Shown here piece by piece: positions 1-6,859 of a stretch of 9,406 nucleotides of DNA. How positions within the stretch are numbered: the stretch's first letter is position 1; each line of letters starts with the position of its first letter. The stretch comes from Clostridia bacterium (GTDB lineage Bacteria; Bacillota; Clostridia; Christensenellales; Aristaeellaceae). A model generated the notes under the pieces. That model did no database searches. It was not told where the DNA came from and worked only from the letters and a program-made list of their open reading frames with translations. The translations under genes were made by a program, and so were the position numbers. The stretch is from the NCBI GenBank assembly GCA_030526935.1, contig JAUNBY010000100.1, forward strand, positions 1 to 9,406. The letters run 5' to 3'.

Positions 1-75
1 CGCGTTTTGCGCGGGGGCGCATTGATTGTGTCTTATGCGAACAGTAACCATTTACCATCGAAACAAGAAAAAAAC
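1..75. other. Window edge, no assignable gene
   Basis: Nothing can be assigned here with confidence. On the + strand one frame is open from base 1 to a TGA at 121-123, which would overlap the tilS ATG as ATGA. Its codon choice and translation look unlike the neighbouring genes. The other two frames stop at 23-25 and 45-47, so the end of an upstream gene could lie in either. The first 20 bases are GC-rich and the rest is A/T-rich, which suggests a coding-to-intergenic boundary within the first 50 bases. Confidence 0.3.
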
Positions 76-104
76 TTGCGGTTATATGGAAAAGAGTGTA
101 GAAT
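76..104 (+). promoter_or_regulatory. Candidate sigma-A-type promoter for the tilS-hpt-ftsH cluster
   Basis: A -35-like TTGCGG (76-81) is followed after exactly 17 bases by TAGAAT (99-104), a five-of-six match to the -10 consensus. An A-rich run at 61-75 just upstream resembles an UP element. The -35 matches the consensus only in its first three bases. Transcription would begin near 111, only about 9 nt before the first tilS ATG. Confidence 0.45.
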
Positions 105-119
105 AGGGAGTAGATTGTC

Positions 120-1445
120 ATGAGAGGACGTCAGATGGAACTTTTGCCGGTTATTGACGAAGGTACGCGGGTACTCGCGGCGGTTTCGGGAGGGCCGGAT
201 TCCGTAGCGCTTTTGACGGCGCTTAACGATTTGCGCAGAAATGGCAAAATCGGGCTTTGCTGCGCGCATTTGAATCACGGCATACGTGGCGCGGAGTCCG
301 ACGGCGACGAGGCTTTCGTCAGGCGTCTTTGCGAAAGGCTCGGCGTTCGCGTCTATTGCGAAAAAATCGACGTTCCGACGCTGGCCGCTTCCCGCGGTCA
401 GGGGCTTGAGACCTGCGCCAGAAACGCGAGGCGCGAGTTTCTCCTCAGGGCGATGGACATTCTGGAAGCGGACGTCATAGCCACCGCTCACCATCAGGAC
501 GACCAGGCGGAGACGTTTCTCATGCACCTGCTTCGCGGCGGGGGGATAAATGGCGCGGCGGGAATAAGGGCCAGAACAGGCCGTTTCATAAGGCCGCTCC
601 TTGGGACGACAAAGGACGAAATACTCGAATTTCTCGCCTCGAGAAACGAGATGTTCAGAATCGACTCGACAAACGCCATAGCCGATAATCCGCGAAATAT
701 GCTCCGCCTCAATGTCATGCCGCTTTTGAGGGAGGTATATCCGGAAGCGGTCAGGGCGATATCCCGCTTTTGCGATATAGCCCGCGTCGAAAACGATTAT
801 ATGTACGAAAAGACGAGTGAGTGGATGGGCGAAAACGCGTTTGTCGCGCCTTATGGATATATAATAAACGCCTGCCCCGACGAGGCCGTCGCGAGGCGGG
901 TCATAGTAAGGCTGACCGGCGCGGGTTACGATTCCGCGATAAGGGCTGTGGCGGCTATAAACAAAGCGGAGACCGCGCAGATTCCAGGCTACCTCGTCGA
1001 GGCGTCGCCCGGCGTCGCGCGTATTATAAAAGATGGGTTTTCTCCGCCTCTGGATGAAGTGGCGCTCGAGGACGGCGCGGGTATCCCCGGAATAGGCTGC
1101 GTGAGAATAAGGCCGTCCGATCCCAGGGACATTTCCCGCGACCCCTTCAGCCAGACGCTCGACGCCGAAGCCCTTAAAGGCGCGGTCATAAGAACCCGAA
1201 GACCCGGCGACGTCATGCGCCCGTTCGGTTCCGCGGGAAGCCGAAAAGTCAAGGAAATACTCATCGATAAGAAGATTCCCCGACGCGACAGGGACATTCT
1301 GCCCATGGTGGCAAAGGGCAAAAACGTCATGTGGATACCGGGCGTGTTGATATCTCATCAGGCGTCCATAAGCGAAAAGACATTAAAGGCCGTGCGCCTT
1401 GACTGGGAAAGAGAGGACATACAGCCATGGAGAGAAAGACGCTGA
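120..1445 (+). CDS. tilS: tRNA(Ile)-lysidine synthase TilS
   Basis: TilS is a cytoplasmic ATP-dependent enzyme that converts the wobble cytidine of the CAU-anticodon tRNA-Ile to lysidine, so the tRNA reads AUA and is charged with isoleucine. The 441-residue product has the N-type ATP pyrophosphatase P-loop SGGPDS (residues 23-28), HLNHGIRG (50-57), HHQDDQAET (124-132) and a DSTN...RN..R segment near 185-200. The C-terminal TilS domain has RRPGD (360-364) followed by the usual K-x-K-E-x-L-I-D-K-K-I-P stretch. Length and domain order are normal for the family. The start is open to choice. ATG 120 has GGGAG at 106-110. ATG 135 (MELLPV) has AGAGGA at 123-128, and would fit better if transcription begins near 111. 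The 3' end overlaps hpt by 19 nt, so the two are probably translationally coupled. Frequent ATA codons across the window fit a need for this enzyme. Confidence 0.97.
   Translation: MRGRQMELLPVIDEGTRVLAAVSGGPDSVALLTALNDLRRNGKIGLCCAHLNHGIRGAESDGDEAFVRRLCERLGVRVYCEKIDVPTLAASRGQGLETCARNARREFLLRAMDILEADVIATAHHQDDQAETFLMHLLRGGGINGAAGIRARTGRFIRPLLGTTKDEILEFLASRNEMFRIDSTNAIADNPRNMLRLNVMPLLREVYPEAVRAISRFCDIARVENDYMYEKTSEWMGENAFVAPYGYIINACPDEAVARRVIVRLTGAGYDSAIRAVAAINKAETAQIPGYLVEASPGVARIIKDGFSPPLDEVALEDGAGIPGIGCVRIRPSDPRDISRDPFSQTLDAEALKGAVIRTRRPGDVMRPFGSAGSRKVKEILIDKKIPRRDRDILPMVAKGKNVMWIPGVLISHQASISEKTLKAVRLDWEREDIQPWRERR
123..128 (+). promoter_or_regulatory. Alternative ribosome binding site inside the tilS 5' end
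   Basis: AGAGGA lies 6 nt before the second in-frame ATG (135). If the promoter at 76-104 is right, the GGGAG serving ATG 120 would fall before the transcript start. That makes this the only Shine-Dalgarno site on the mRNA and makes 135 the true start. Confidence 0.35.
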
Positions 1446-1987
1446 TAGACGACCTTGAGAGGGTGCTTCTGACGCCCGAGGAGATAAACGCCCGCGTGGC
1501 GGAACTTGGAAGGCGTATAACCAACGATTTCCGGGGCGAGGAGGTTCGTCTTGTCGGCATACTAAAAGGAGCGTTCATGTTCTTCGCCGACCTGTCAAGG
1601 CAGATAGATCTGCCGGTCAGCATGGACTTCATGGCCATCTCAAGCTACGGCAAGGCCACCAAGTCCAGCGGCGTCGTAAGAATCATAAAGGACCTCGACA
1701 ACGACATTACCGGCAAAAACGTCATAATAGTCGAGGACATAATAGACAGCGGAATGTCGCTGTCGTTCCTCAAGGAAAACCTCATTTCACGCGGAGCGAA
1801 ATCGCTTAAAATATGCGTACTTTTGGATAAGCCCGACAGGAGAAGGACGCAGATAGACGTCGATTACGTAGGCTTTACCATACCCGACGAGTTCGTAGTG
1901 GGCTTTGGCCTCGATTACGCCGAGCAGTACAGGGCGCTCCCGATGATCGGCGTGCTCAAACCAAGCGTTTATAGCAGAAAGGATTAA
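1427..1987 (+). CDS. hpt: Hypoxanthine(-guanine) phosphoribosyltransferase
   Basis: This cytoplasmic purine-salvage enzyme transfers the phosphoribosyl group of PRPP to hypoxanthine, and usually guanine, giving IMP or GMP. The 186-residue product has the normal bacterial length. The type I phosphoribosyltransferase PRPP loop is clear: VEDIIDSGMSL at residues 102-112, with the acidic pair E103/D104 and D107 in the usual general-base position. LVGILKGA (42-49) is the pyrophosphate-binding loop, K135-P136 precedes the purine pocket, and VGFTIPDEFVVGFG forms the C-terminal signature. The flexible-loop segment SSYG is at 72-75. ATG 1427 gives a typical N-terminus and is preceded by AGAGGA (1412-1417) 9 nt upstream, within tilS. 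ftsH follows after 5 nt. In Bacillus subtilis TilS and HprT are reported to form a complex that activates ftsH. The same order here makes that worth considering but does not prove it. Confidence 0.97.
   Translation: MERKTLIDDLERVLLTPEEINARVAELGRRITNDFRGEEVRLVGILKGAFMFFADLSRQIDLPVSMDFMAISSYGKATKSSGVVRIIKDLDNDITGKNVIIVEDIIDSGMSLSFLKENLISRGAKSLKICVLLDKPDRRRTQIDVDYVGFTIPDEFVVGFGLDYAEQYRALPMIGVLKPSVYSRKD
1978..1983 (+). promoter_or_regulatory. Ribosome binding site supporting the ftsH TTG start
   Basis: AAAGGA lies over the last hpt codons, 9 nt before TTG 1993. A second purine block, AGAGGA at 1987-1992, directly touches the TTG and is too close to act as a normal Shine-Dalgarno site. No ATG or GTG occurs in frame upstream. 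The next ATG (codon 27) would delete the first membrane segment, so TTG is the best start. Confidence 0.55.
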
Positions 1988-1992
1988 GAGGA

Positions 1993-4056
1993 TTGAATCG
2001 TAAGTTTAACAGATGGCGCACTTTGATACTTTACGCACTGTTGATAGTGGCGGTGTTCGCCGTAGTCAACATGACCGGAAGCACCCCGCGCGACGTTGTG
2101 GCGCAGATAAGCTATACGGACTTGATGACGCTCATTGAAAACGATCAGCTTTCCATGGTCGTAGTTACCGGAACGACACTCAGGGCGTTAACCGCAGACA
2201 GCGCCATACCCGCCGTCGAATTTCCGACGAGGTATAATATACAATCGGAATTGACCACGTCGACGCAGTTCTTCGCCGACGTCAAGGCCATATACGCGAG
2301 GCGGCTGGGCGTTGACGCCGAAAGCGTGGTTACAAACGACTACGCGTTCAGGCTCTACGTCGATCAGCCCGAGGGCGCGAGCTGGTGGGTCGAGTGGCTG
2401 CCGCTGATAATCAGCATGCTTCTGTTTGTGGCGCTGTGGTTTTTCATAATGCGCCAGCAGGCCGGAGCGGGCAAGGGCGGCGTCATGAACTTCGGCCGCA
2501 GCCGCGCGAGGCTCATAGACCCCAACGCCGTGAAGGTCACATTCAAAGACGTGGCGGGCGCGGAGGAGGAAAAAGAGGAACTTCGCGAGATCGTCGAGTT
2601 CTTGAAAAATCCCAAGCGCTTCACCGACCTGGGAGCCAGAATCCCCAAGGGCGTGCTTCTCGTAGGCCCTCCCGGAACGGGTAAGACATTGCTGGCCAAG
2701 GCGGTATCCGGCGAGGCGGGGGTTCCGTTTTTCACGATATCCGGCTCCGACTTCGTTGAGATGTTCGTTGGCGTCGGAGCGTCGCGCGTTCGCGATTTGT
2801 TCGAGCAGGCGAAAAAGGCCTCGCCCGCGATTGTGTTTATCGACGAGATAGACGCCGTGGGACGCCAGCGCGGAGCGGGACTAGGCGGCGGCCACGACGA
2901 GCGCGAGCAGACGCTCAACCAGCTTCTCGTGGAGATGGATGGATTTACGCACAATATGGGCGTCATAGTCATCGCCGCGACTAACCGCAGCGACATACTC
3001 GACCCCGCCCTCTTGCGCCCGGGAAGGTTCGACAGGCAGATAGTCGTCAACTACCCCGACGTGAAGGGCCGCGAGGAGATAATGAAGGTTCACTCGCGCG
3101 GAAAGCCGCTGGCCAAGGATGTAAAGCTCGATGTGCTCGCCAAGAGGACGCCGTTTTTCACCGGCGCGGATCTGGAAAACGTCATGAACGAGGCGGCGAT
3201 ACTCTCAGCCCGCTCGGGACACACGAGCATATCCATGGCGACCGTCGAGGAGGCCATAACCAAGGTCAGCGCCGGCCCCGAGAAGAAGAGCTACCGCGTG
3301 ACCGACGCGGATAAGCGCTTAGTCGCCTATCACGAGGCGGGTCACGCCATAGTCATGCACTTCATACCGGAGTGCGACAGGGTGCATGAAATCTCAATAA
3401 TTCCGCGAGGGCGCGGCGCGGGCGGGTACACCATGTTCCTGCCAGACGAGGAGACGCATTATATATCCAGCAAGCGCCTCATGGCGCGCATAACCGGGAT
3501 GCTCGGGGGGCACTGCTGCGAAAAGCTCATAATGGGCGACGTGTCCACGGGTTCCACGTCCGATCTCAAGCAGGCGACCAAGCTCGCCAGGGACATGGTC
3601 ACGGAATACGGCATGTCCTCCCGCGTTGGCCCCATATTCTTAGGCGGCGAACACGAGGTGTTCTTAGGCCGCGACTTCTCCCAGTCGCGCTCGAGCTTCT
3701 CAGAAGCGGTTAACTCCGAAATTGACGGCGAGGTGAGGGGCATATTGGGCGAGTGCTACGACCGCGCCATGTCGATACTCGAAGATCATCGCGACGCGCT
3801 CGACAGGCTGGCCGACGCTCTTCTCGAAAAGGAGAAGGTAGACGAGGCCGAGTTCAACGCCATAATCTCGGGCATGGCTCTCGAGTCGCCCGCAAAAGCG
3901 CCGGACGTAAACAAAGAGGCTCCGGATAACGGCGAAGCGGCGCAGGATAACGACGATGCTAACGGCGAAGCGGCGGCAAGCGGTGACGAGGCTGTGGAAG
4001 CTGAAACAAACGCCGATGAGAACGCCGGCGATAAGGGCGAACAGGCGCGCGGCTGA
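1993..4056 (+). CDS. ftsH: ATP-dependent zinc metalloprotease FtsH
   Basis: FtsH is a hexameric membrane-anchored AAA+ protease that extracts and degrades misfolded membrane proteins and some regulators. The order is: TM1 at residues 10-26, an extracytoplasmic domain (27-131), TM2 at 135-152, the AAA+ module, then the M41 peptidase. The AAA+ part has Walker A GPPGTGKT (225-232), pore loop FVG (258-260), Walker B with D284/E285, and arginine fingers R342 and R345. The peptidase has the zinc motif HEAGH (447-451), with E448 catalytic and D524 as the likely third zinc ligand. All catalytic residues are intact. At 687 residues it is longer than the usual 600-650. The excess is a disordered Asp/Glu/Asn/Ala-rich tail from about residue 633. 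It starts with TTG 5 nt after hpt, so it is probably cotranscribed with it. A separate promoter inside hpt cannot be excluded. Confidence 0.98.
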   Translation: MNRKFNRWRTLILYALLIVAVFAVVNMTGSTPRDVVAQISYTDLMTLIENDQLSMVVVTGTTLRALTADSAIPAVEFPTRYNIQSELTTSTQFFADVKAIYARRLGVDAESVVTNDYAFRLYVDQPEGASWWVEWLPLIISMLLFVALWFFIMRQQAGAGKGGVMNFGRSRARLIDPNAVKVTFKDVAGAEEEKEELREIVEFLKNPKRFTDLGARIPKGVLLVGPPGTGKTLLAKAVSGEAGVPFFTISGSDFVEMFVGVGASRVRDLFEQAKKASPAIVFIDEIDAVGRQRGAGLGGGHDEREQTLNQLLVEMDGFTHNMGVIVIAATNRSDILDPALLRPGRFDRQIVVNYPDVKGREEIMKVHSRGKPLAKDVKLDVLAKRTPFFTGADLENVMNEAAILSARSGHTSISMATVEEAITKVSAGPEKKSYRVTDADKRLVAYHEAGHAIVMHFIPECDRVHEISIIPRGRGAGGYTMFLPDEETHYISSKRLMARITGMLGGHCCEKLIMGDVSTGSTSDLKQATKLARDMVTEYGMSSRVGPIFLGGEHEVFLGRDFSQSRSSFSEAVNSEIDGEVRGILGECYDRAMSILEDHRDALDRLADALLEKEKVDEAEFNAIISGMALESPAKAPDVNKEAPDNGEAAQDNDDANGEAAASGDEAVEAETNADENAGDKGEQARG
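3928..3975 (+). repeat. 15-bp direct repeat in the ftsH acidic tail
   Basis: AACGGCGAAGCGGCG occurs at 3928-3942 and again at 3961-3975, offset by 33 bases (11 codons). Both copies encode Asn-Gly-Glu-Ala-Ala in frame. The repeat suggests the low-complexity tail grew by short in-frame duplication. Confidence 0.85.
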
Positions 4057-4139
4057 CGCTTGAGCAAATAAACGCGGCAAAGGGTTAGGGAAGAGGTCGC
4101 TACATATAGTAAGCGCATTTTGGCGCGCACACTGACGAT

Positions 4140-4145
4140 AAGGAG
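4140..4145 (+). promoter_or_regulatory. Ribosome binding site of the secreted beta-helix gene
   Basis: AAGGAG sits 5 nt before ATG 4151 and fixes this start, which also opens a good signal peptide. The rest of the 94-nt gap after ftsH has a -10-like TATAGT (4105-4110) but no convincing -35. It has only a 4-bp stem near 4113-4125 and no terminator. Read-through from ftsH and a weak promoter of its own are both possible. Confidence 0.8.
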
Positions 4146-4150
4146 TTATT

Positions 4151-6859
4151 ATGAAACGACTGACGGCGGTATTAATTATATTAGCGGCTCTCTTTTTCTG
4201 TCAGACCGCGATGGCCGACGAATTATGGGCGATAATGATAGACGGCGCGACTTACTCGAATGAGCAACTCGACGCGGGAGCGTCCGGCCTCGGCTGGTCG
4301 TGGTCGGCAGATAATCAGGAGCTTACGCTGTCGGGCTATAATGGCAAGGATATAGTCTGCAATTCGATAAACGTGAATCTGAATATAGCGCTCGCGCCAG
4401 GCTCCGTCAACACCATTGACGGCAGTTTATATGCGTACGATGGCCTTTCGATAAAAGGCGGCGGCGTTTTAAACGCCGATTCAGTTAACACGCAGCAATA
4501 TTTTACCGCCGAATCGTGCGAGATAAACGCCGACGGCGGAAGCGTCGGCTCCTCCAGCTATCCCACTGCCATGACCGACTGCCGAATAACGGTGAAAAAC
4601 AGCCGTTCGGGCATTGATTGCAGAGAAAAAGTGACTCTGACGCGCTGCGATATCGAGGTCGAGTCCTGCGAGTACATGGTAGTCGCGGCTATGGGACTTA
4701 CCGCGACGGACTGTTCATTTTCGGCGTCCAAAATCTCAAAGAAGCTCGTTTTCTGCGAGGGATGGTCGCAGATTAATTCCGGTGCGAATTTGACCAATTG
4801 CCGCGTGCGCGCGCGCGACTGCGAGGACGGCTTTGAAATAGACGACGCTCCCTGCGCGTTTAACGAGTGCGAAATGGACATGGTGCTTTCGGGCGGCGGC
4901 ATCCGCGCCAAAAGCATTGCCCTTGCGCATAGCGATATGGATATTACCTGCTACGGAAAGTACGGCTTCGCCAGCAGCTACGTGCGCCTTGACGGGGGAA
5001 ACAATCTTACGCTGTCCTGTGACAGGTACGCCATAGAAACGTCTGGCAAAGTGGTTTTATCAAACTCCGACCGGGCGGATTTGTGCGGCGCTATAGAGGC
5101 CATACGCGTCCCGATTGACAAAGAAAAGGCGATTTTGATTGACGGCTCCTCCGTCGCGTACCCCGCGGGGCTTAACCATATAACTATCGACGGCGGGAGA
5201 ATCAGCAATACCGACCGGAGGACTTTCGCTCTTAAAATAGGCGGAAACCGCATCCCGGACGACAAGCTTTCAGGGACTTTGTCCGGCCCCGGCTGGACGT
5301 GGAACCCCGAGGGCGTTATCACCCTGACCGGCTATTCGGGAGAGAATATCGCGCTGTCCGCGGATAAGGCCAGGCTTATCTGCAACGGAAAAAACGAAGT
5401 TCCTGAAATGGCGCTGTACGGGGATATAACAATCGAGGGCGACGGCGAAATAAGCGGGCATAAGTACGAAGGCGACTTTCTCACGCTTGAAAGCGGCGTC
5501 TTTGAATACTACGGCATCGAAGCGCACACGGGCGAGATACGAATAGAGGCGGGAGAGCTATCGGGTTATAATGTATACTGCCGGAGATTTATTATAAACG
5601 GCGGTGAAGCAAAGCTTTCGAAAGGGCAAAACGGGCTGACGGCGACCGGGGGAATTAAAGTCGCGGGCGGAAAGCTTTTCGCGCGGGAAAAAATAAATTG
5701 CGGCGCGGACGTCGAAATGACGGGAGGAGAGCTGGATTCCGATTCCCCGATTATAACTCACAATAAGGGCGGCGTGAGCATAACCGGCGGCACGGTCAAT
5801 ATGAACTGCGAGGATAAGGCGATAGAGGCGTCGGGCAATATACTAATAGGCGGCACGGCTAACGCAACGATATGCTCGGCCGTGGCCGCCCTGACCGGCT
5901 CGAAGGTCACCATAGGCGGCGTTCCGTTCACCGGCTCGGATTCCGTTGAGATAAAGGACGGCAAGCTCGCGCGCTCGTTCAGCCGCGTGCCTTCCATAGA
6001 GATAGACTCTCATCAGATATTCTCCGACCAGATTTCCCAAAACCTCTCGGGCGATGATTGGAGTTGGACGGCTAAAAATAAGACGCTCACGTTAAAAGGC
6101 GATAAAATAAGGATGGTCAGCGTCAATATACCGGGCGTTACCATAACGCCCGATAAGGTATTCGGCTCGCCCGACTTCTTCCCGGCGATTCAGCCCAAGT
6201 ATTATATAACCTTTAAAGGGCCGGGAATCATGTACTTCAGCACGAACTCCTCCGGCTCCTACGCCATAGCGGGCGGACTGGAAGCGCATCTTGAACGCGT
6301 TTATTCGTGGTGCGAGATACAAAAGCCCATAAGCATAACTGACTCGACCGTTTACGCCAACGAAGTTGAGACGGCGGACGGGCTCGTAATCAAAAACAGC
6401 CGCCTGTTTATCGATGGCGCGATCGAGGTCATCGAGGCGGCCATGAACGCCTCCTCCTCAGTAATCTCGGTCTCCTGCCGCGAATACGCGGCGACCGACG
6501 TCTATGTCGATGGCAAGCTCACATTGAAGAACAGCGCCCTTATATTCAGTAATGAGGTGATGTTTAGACGCTCGTCCATTTCCGGCACGGCGCTGTTTAA
6601 ACGGGAAATGGTTGAGGGGCAAAACGTCTGCGTGCTCATCCAAAGCGCGAAGACGGGAGCTAAAATTACGCTTCCCGAGGGCGTGTACTACATCCCCAGG
6701 GGCGTGACTCTTAACGCGAAAAAGAAGCTCGTCATACCCGGAACGCTGATTGTGGACGGTAAAATAAAGGGCAAGGTGAAATGCGACGATATCACAGGCA
6801 AAAGTCTCGACGCCGGGGAGTATAAAACCGAGGTGGTTACCGACATAGAGATTAGATAG
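4151..6859 (+). CDS. Secreted three-module beta-helix protein, function unknown
   Basis: I do not recognise this 902-residue protein as a named gene. It starts with a signal peptide: basic KR, a hydrophobic core, and an AMA cleavage site after residue 22. There is no lipobox, LPXTG, SLH motif or C-terminal membrane segment, so it is probably released or held non-covalently in the wall. The mature part consists of three homologous modules (about 28-357, 358-613 and 614-830). Each opens with a short strand region ending in W-x-W and L-T-L-x-G: GWSW 49-52, GWTW 381-384, DWSW 636-639. Short repeats resembling right-handed beta-helix coils follow. WSW/LTL openers before beta-helix repeats recur in Clostridia surface proteins. 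A Val/Ile/Lys-rich region (about 836-902) looks like a solenoid cap. The first module is cysteine-rich. No catalytic residues can be assigned. Binding or adhesion, polysaccharide processing or a structural wall role are all possible. Confidence 0.85.
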   Translation: MKRLTAVLIILAALFFCQTAMADELWAIMIDGATYSNEQLDAGASGLGWSWSADNQELTLSGYNGKDIVCNSINVNLNIALAPGSVNTIDGSLYAYDGLSIKGGGVLNADSVNTQQYFTAESCEINADGGSVGSSSYPTAMTDCRITVKNSRSGIDCREKVTLTRCDIEVESCEYMVVAAMGLTATDCSFSASKISKKLVFCEGWSQINSGANLTNCRVRARDCEDGFEIDDAPCAFNECEMDMVLSGGGIRAKSIALAHSDMDITCYGKYGFASSYVRLDGGNNLTLSCDRYAIETSGKVVLSNSDRADLCGAIEAIRVPIDKEKAILIDGSSVAYPAGLNHITIDGGRISNTDRRTFALKIGGNRIPDDKLSGTLSGPGWTWNPEGVITLTGYSGENIALSADKARLICNGKNEVPEMALYGDITIEGDGEISGHKYEGDFLTLESGVFEYYGIEAHTGEIRIEAGELSGYNVYCRRFIINGGEAKLSKGQNGLTATGGIKVAGGKLFAREKINCGADVEMTGGELDSDSPIITHNKGGVSITGGTVNMNCEDKAIEASGNILIGGTANATICSAVAALTGSKVTIGGVPFTGSDSVEIKDGKLARSFSRVPSIEIDSHQIFSDQISQNLSGDDWSWTAKNKTLTLKGDKIRMVSVNIPGVTITPDKVFGSPDFFPAIQPKYYITFKGPGIMYFSTNSSGSYAIAGGLEAHLERVYSWCEIQKPISITDSTVYANEVETADGLVIKNSRLFIDGAIEVIEAAMNASSSVISVSCREYAATDVYVDGKLTLKNSALIFSNEVMFRRSSISGTALFKREMVEGQNVCVLIQSAKTGAKITLPEGVYYIPRGVTLNAKKKLVIPGTLIVDGKIKGKVKCDDITGKSLDAGEYKTEVVTDIEIR
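4232..4348 (+). repeat. Module opener 1 of the secreted protein
   Basis: This encodes residues 28-66. It begins I-M-I-D-G and continues through GWSW (49-52) and LTLSGYNG (58-65). It aligns with openers 2 and 3 over its full length, including the strand, the W-x-W and the L-T-L-x-G, at similar spacing. Confidence 0.75.
4517..5086 (+). repeat. Cysteine-bearing coil repeats of module 1
   Basis: Residues 123-312 hold 14 cysteines. One set falls at 123, 144, 166, 188, 217 and 240, with intervals of 21, 22, 22, 29 and 23, mostly in a [T/S/N]-x-C-x-[I/F/V/M]-x-[A/V/M]-like strand. Another set falls at 267, 290 and 312 (23 and 22). An interval near 22 is the length expected for one turn of a right-handed beta-helix, so each set would stack as a column. 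Confidence 0.65.
5225..5344 (+). repeat. Module opener 2 of the secreted protein
   Basis: This encodes residues 359-398. F-A-L-K-I-G-G is followed by GWTW (381-384) and ITLTGYSGE (390-398). It is the closest match to opener 1, sharing G-x-G-W-x-W and L-T-G-Y-x-G. It marks the second module, whose end at 553-562 (C-x3-AIE-x-SG) matches the end of module 1 at 290-299. Confidence 0.75.
5993..6109 (+). repeat. Module opener 3 of the secreted protein
   Basis: This encodes residues 615-653. S-I-E-I-D-S-H is followed by DWSW (636-639) and LTLKGDKI (646-653). It is more diverged: the G-Y-x-G after the L-T-L strand is lost. The position of the W-x-W relative to the L-T-L is the same as in copies 1 and 2. 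Confidence 0.65.

Noticed and set aside
1..123. End of an upstream gene overlapping tilS as ATGA
   Set aside because: The open frame is only 40 codons long within the window, has atypical codons, and coincides with a plausible promoter. It cannot be distinguished from chance.
33..1358. A 441-codon open frame on the - strand, opposite tilS
   Set aside because: It lies almost wholly antisense to an unambiguous tilS, its translation has no recognisable motif, and it is rich in Arg, Tyr and Gly as expected for a shadow of a GC-biased gene.
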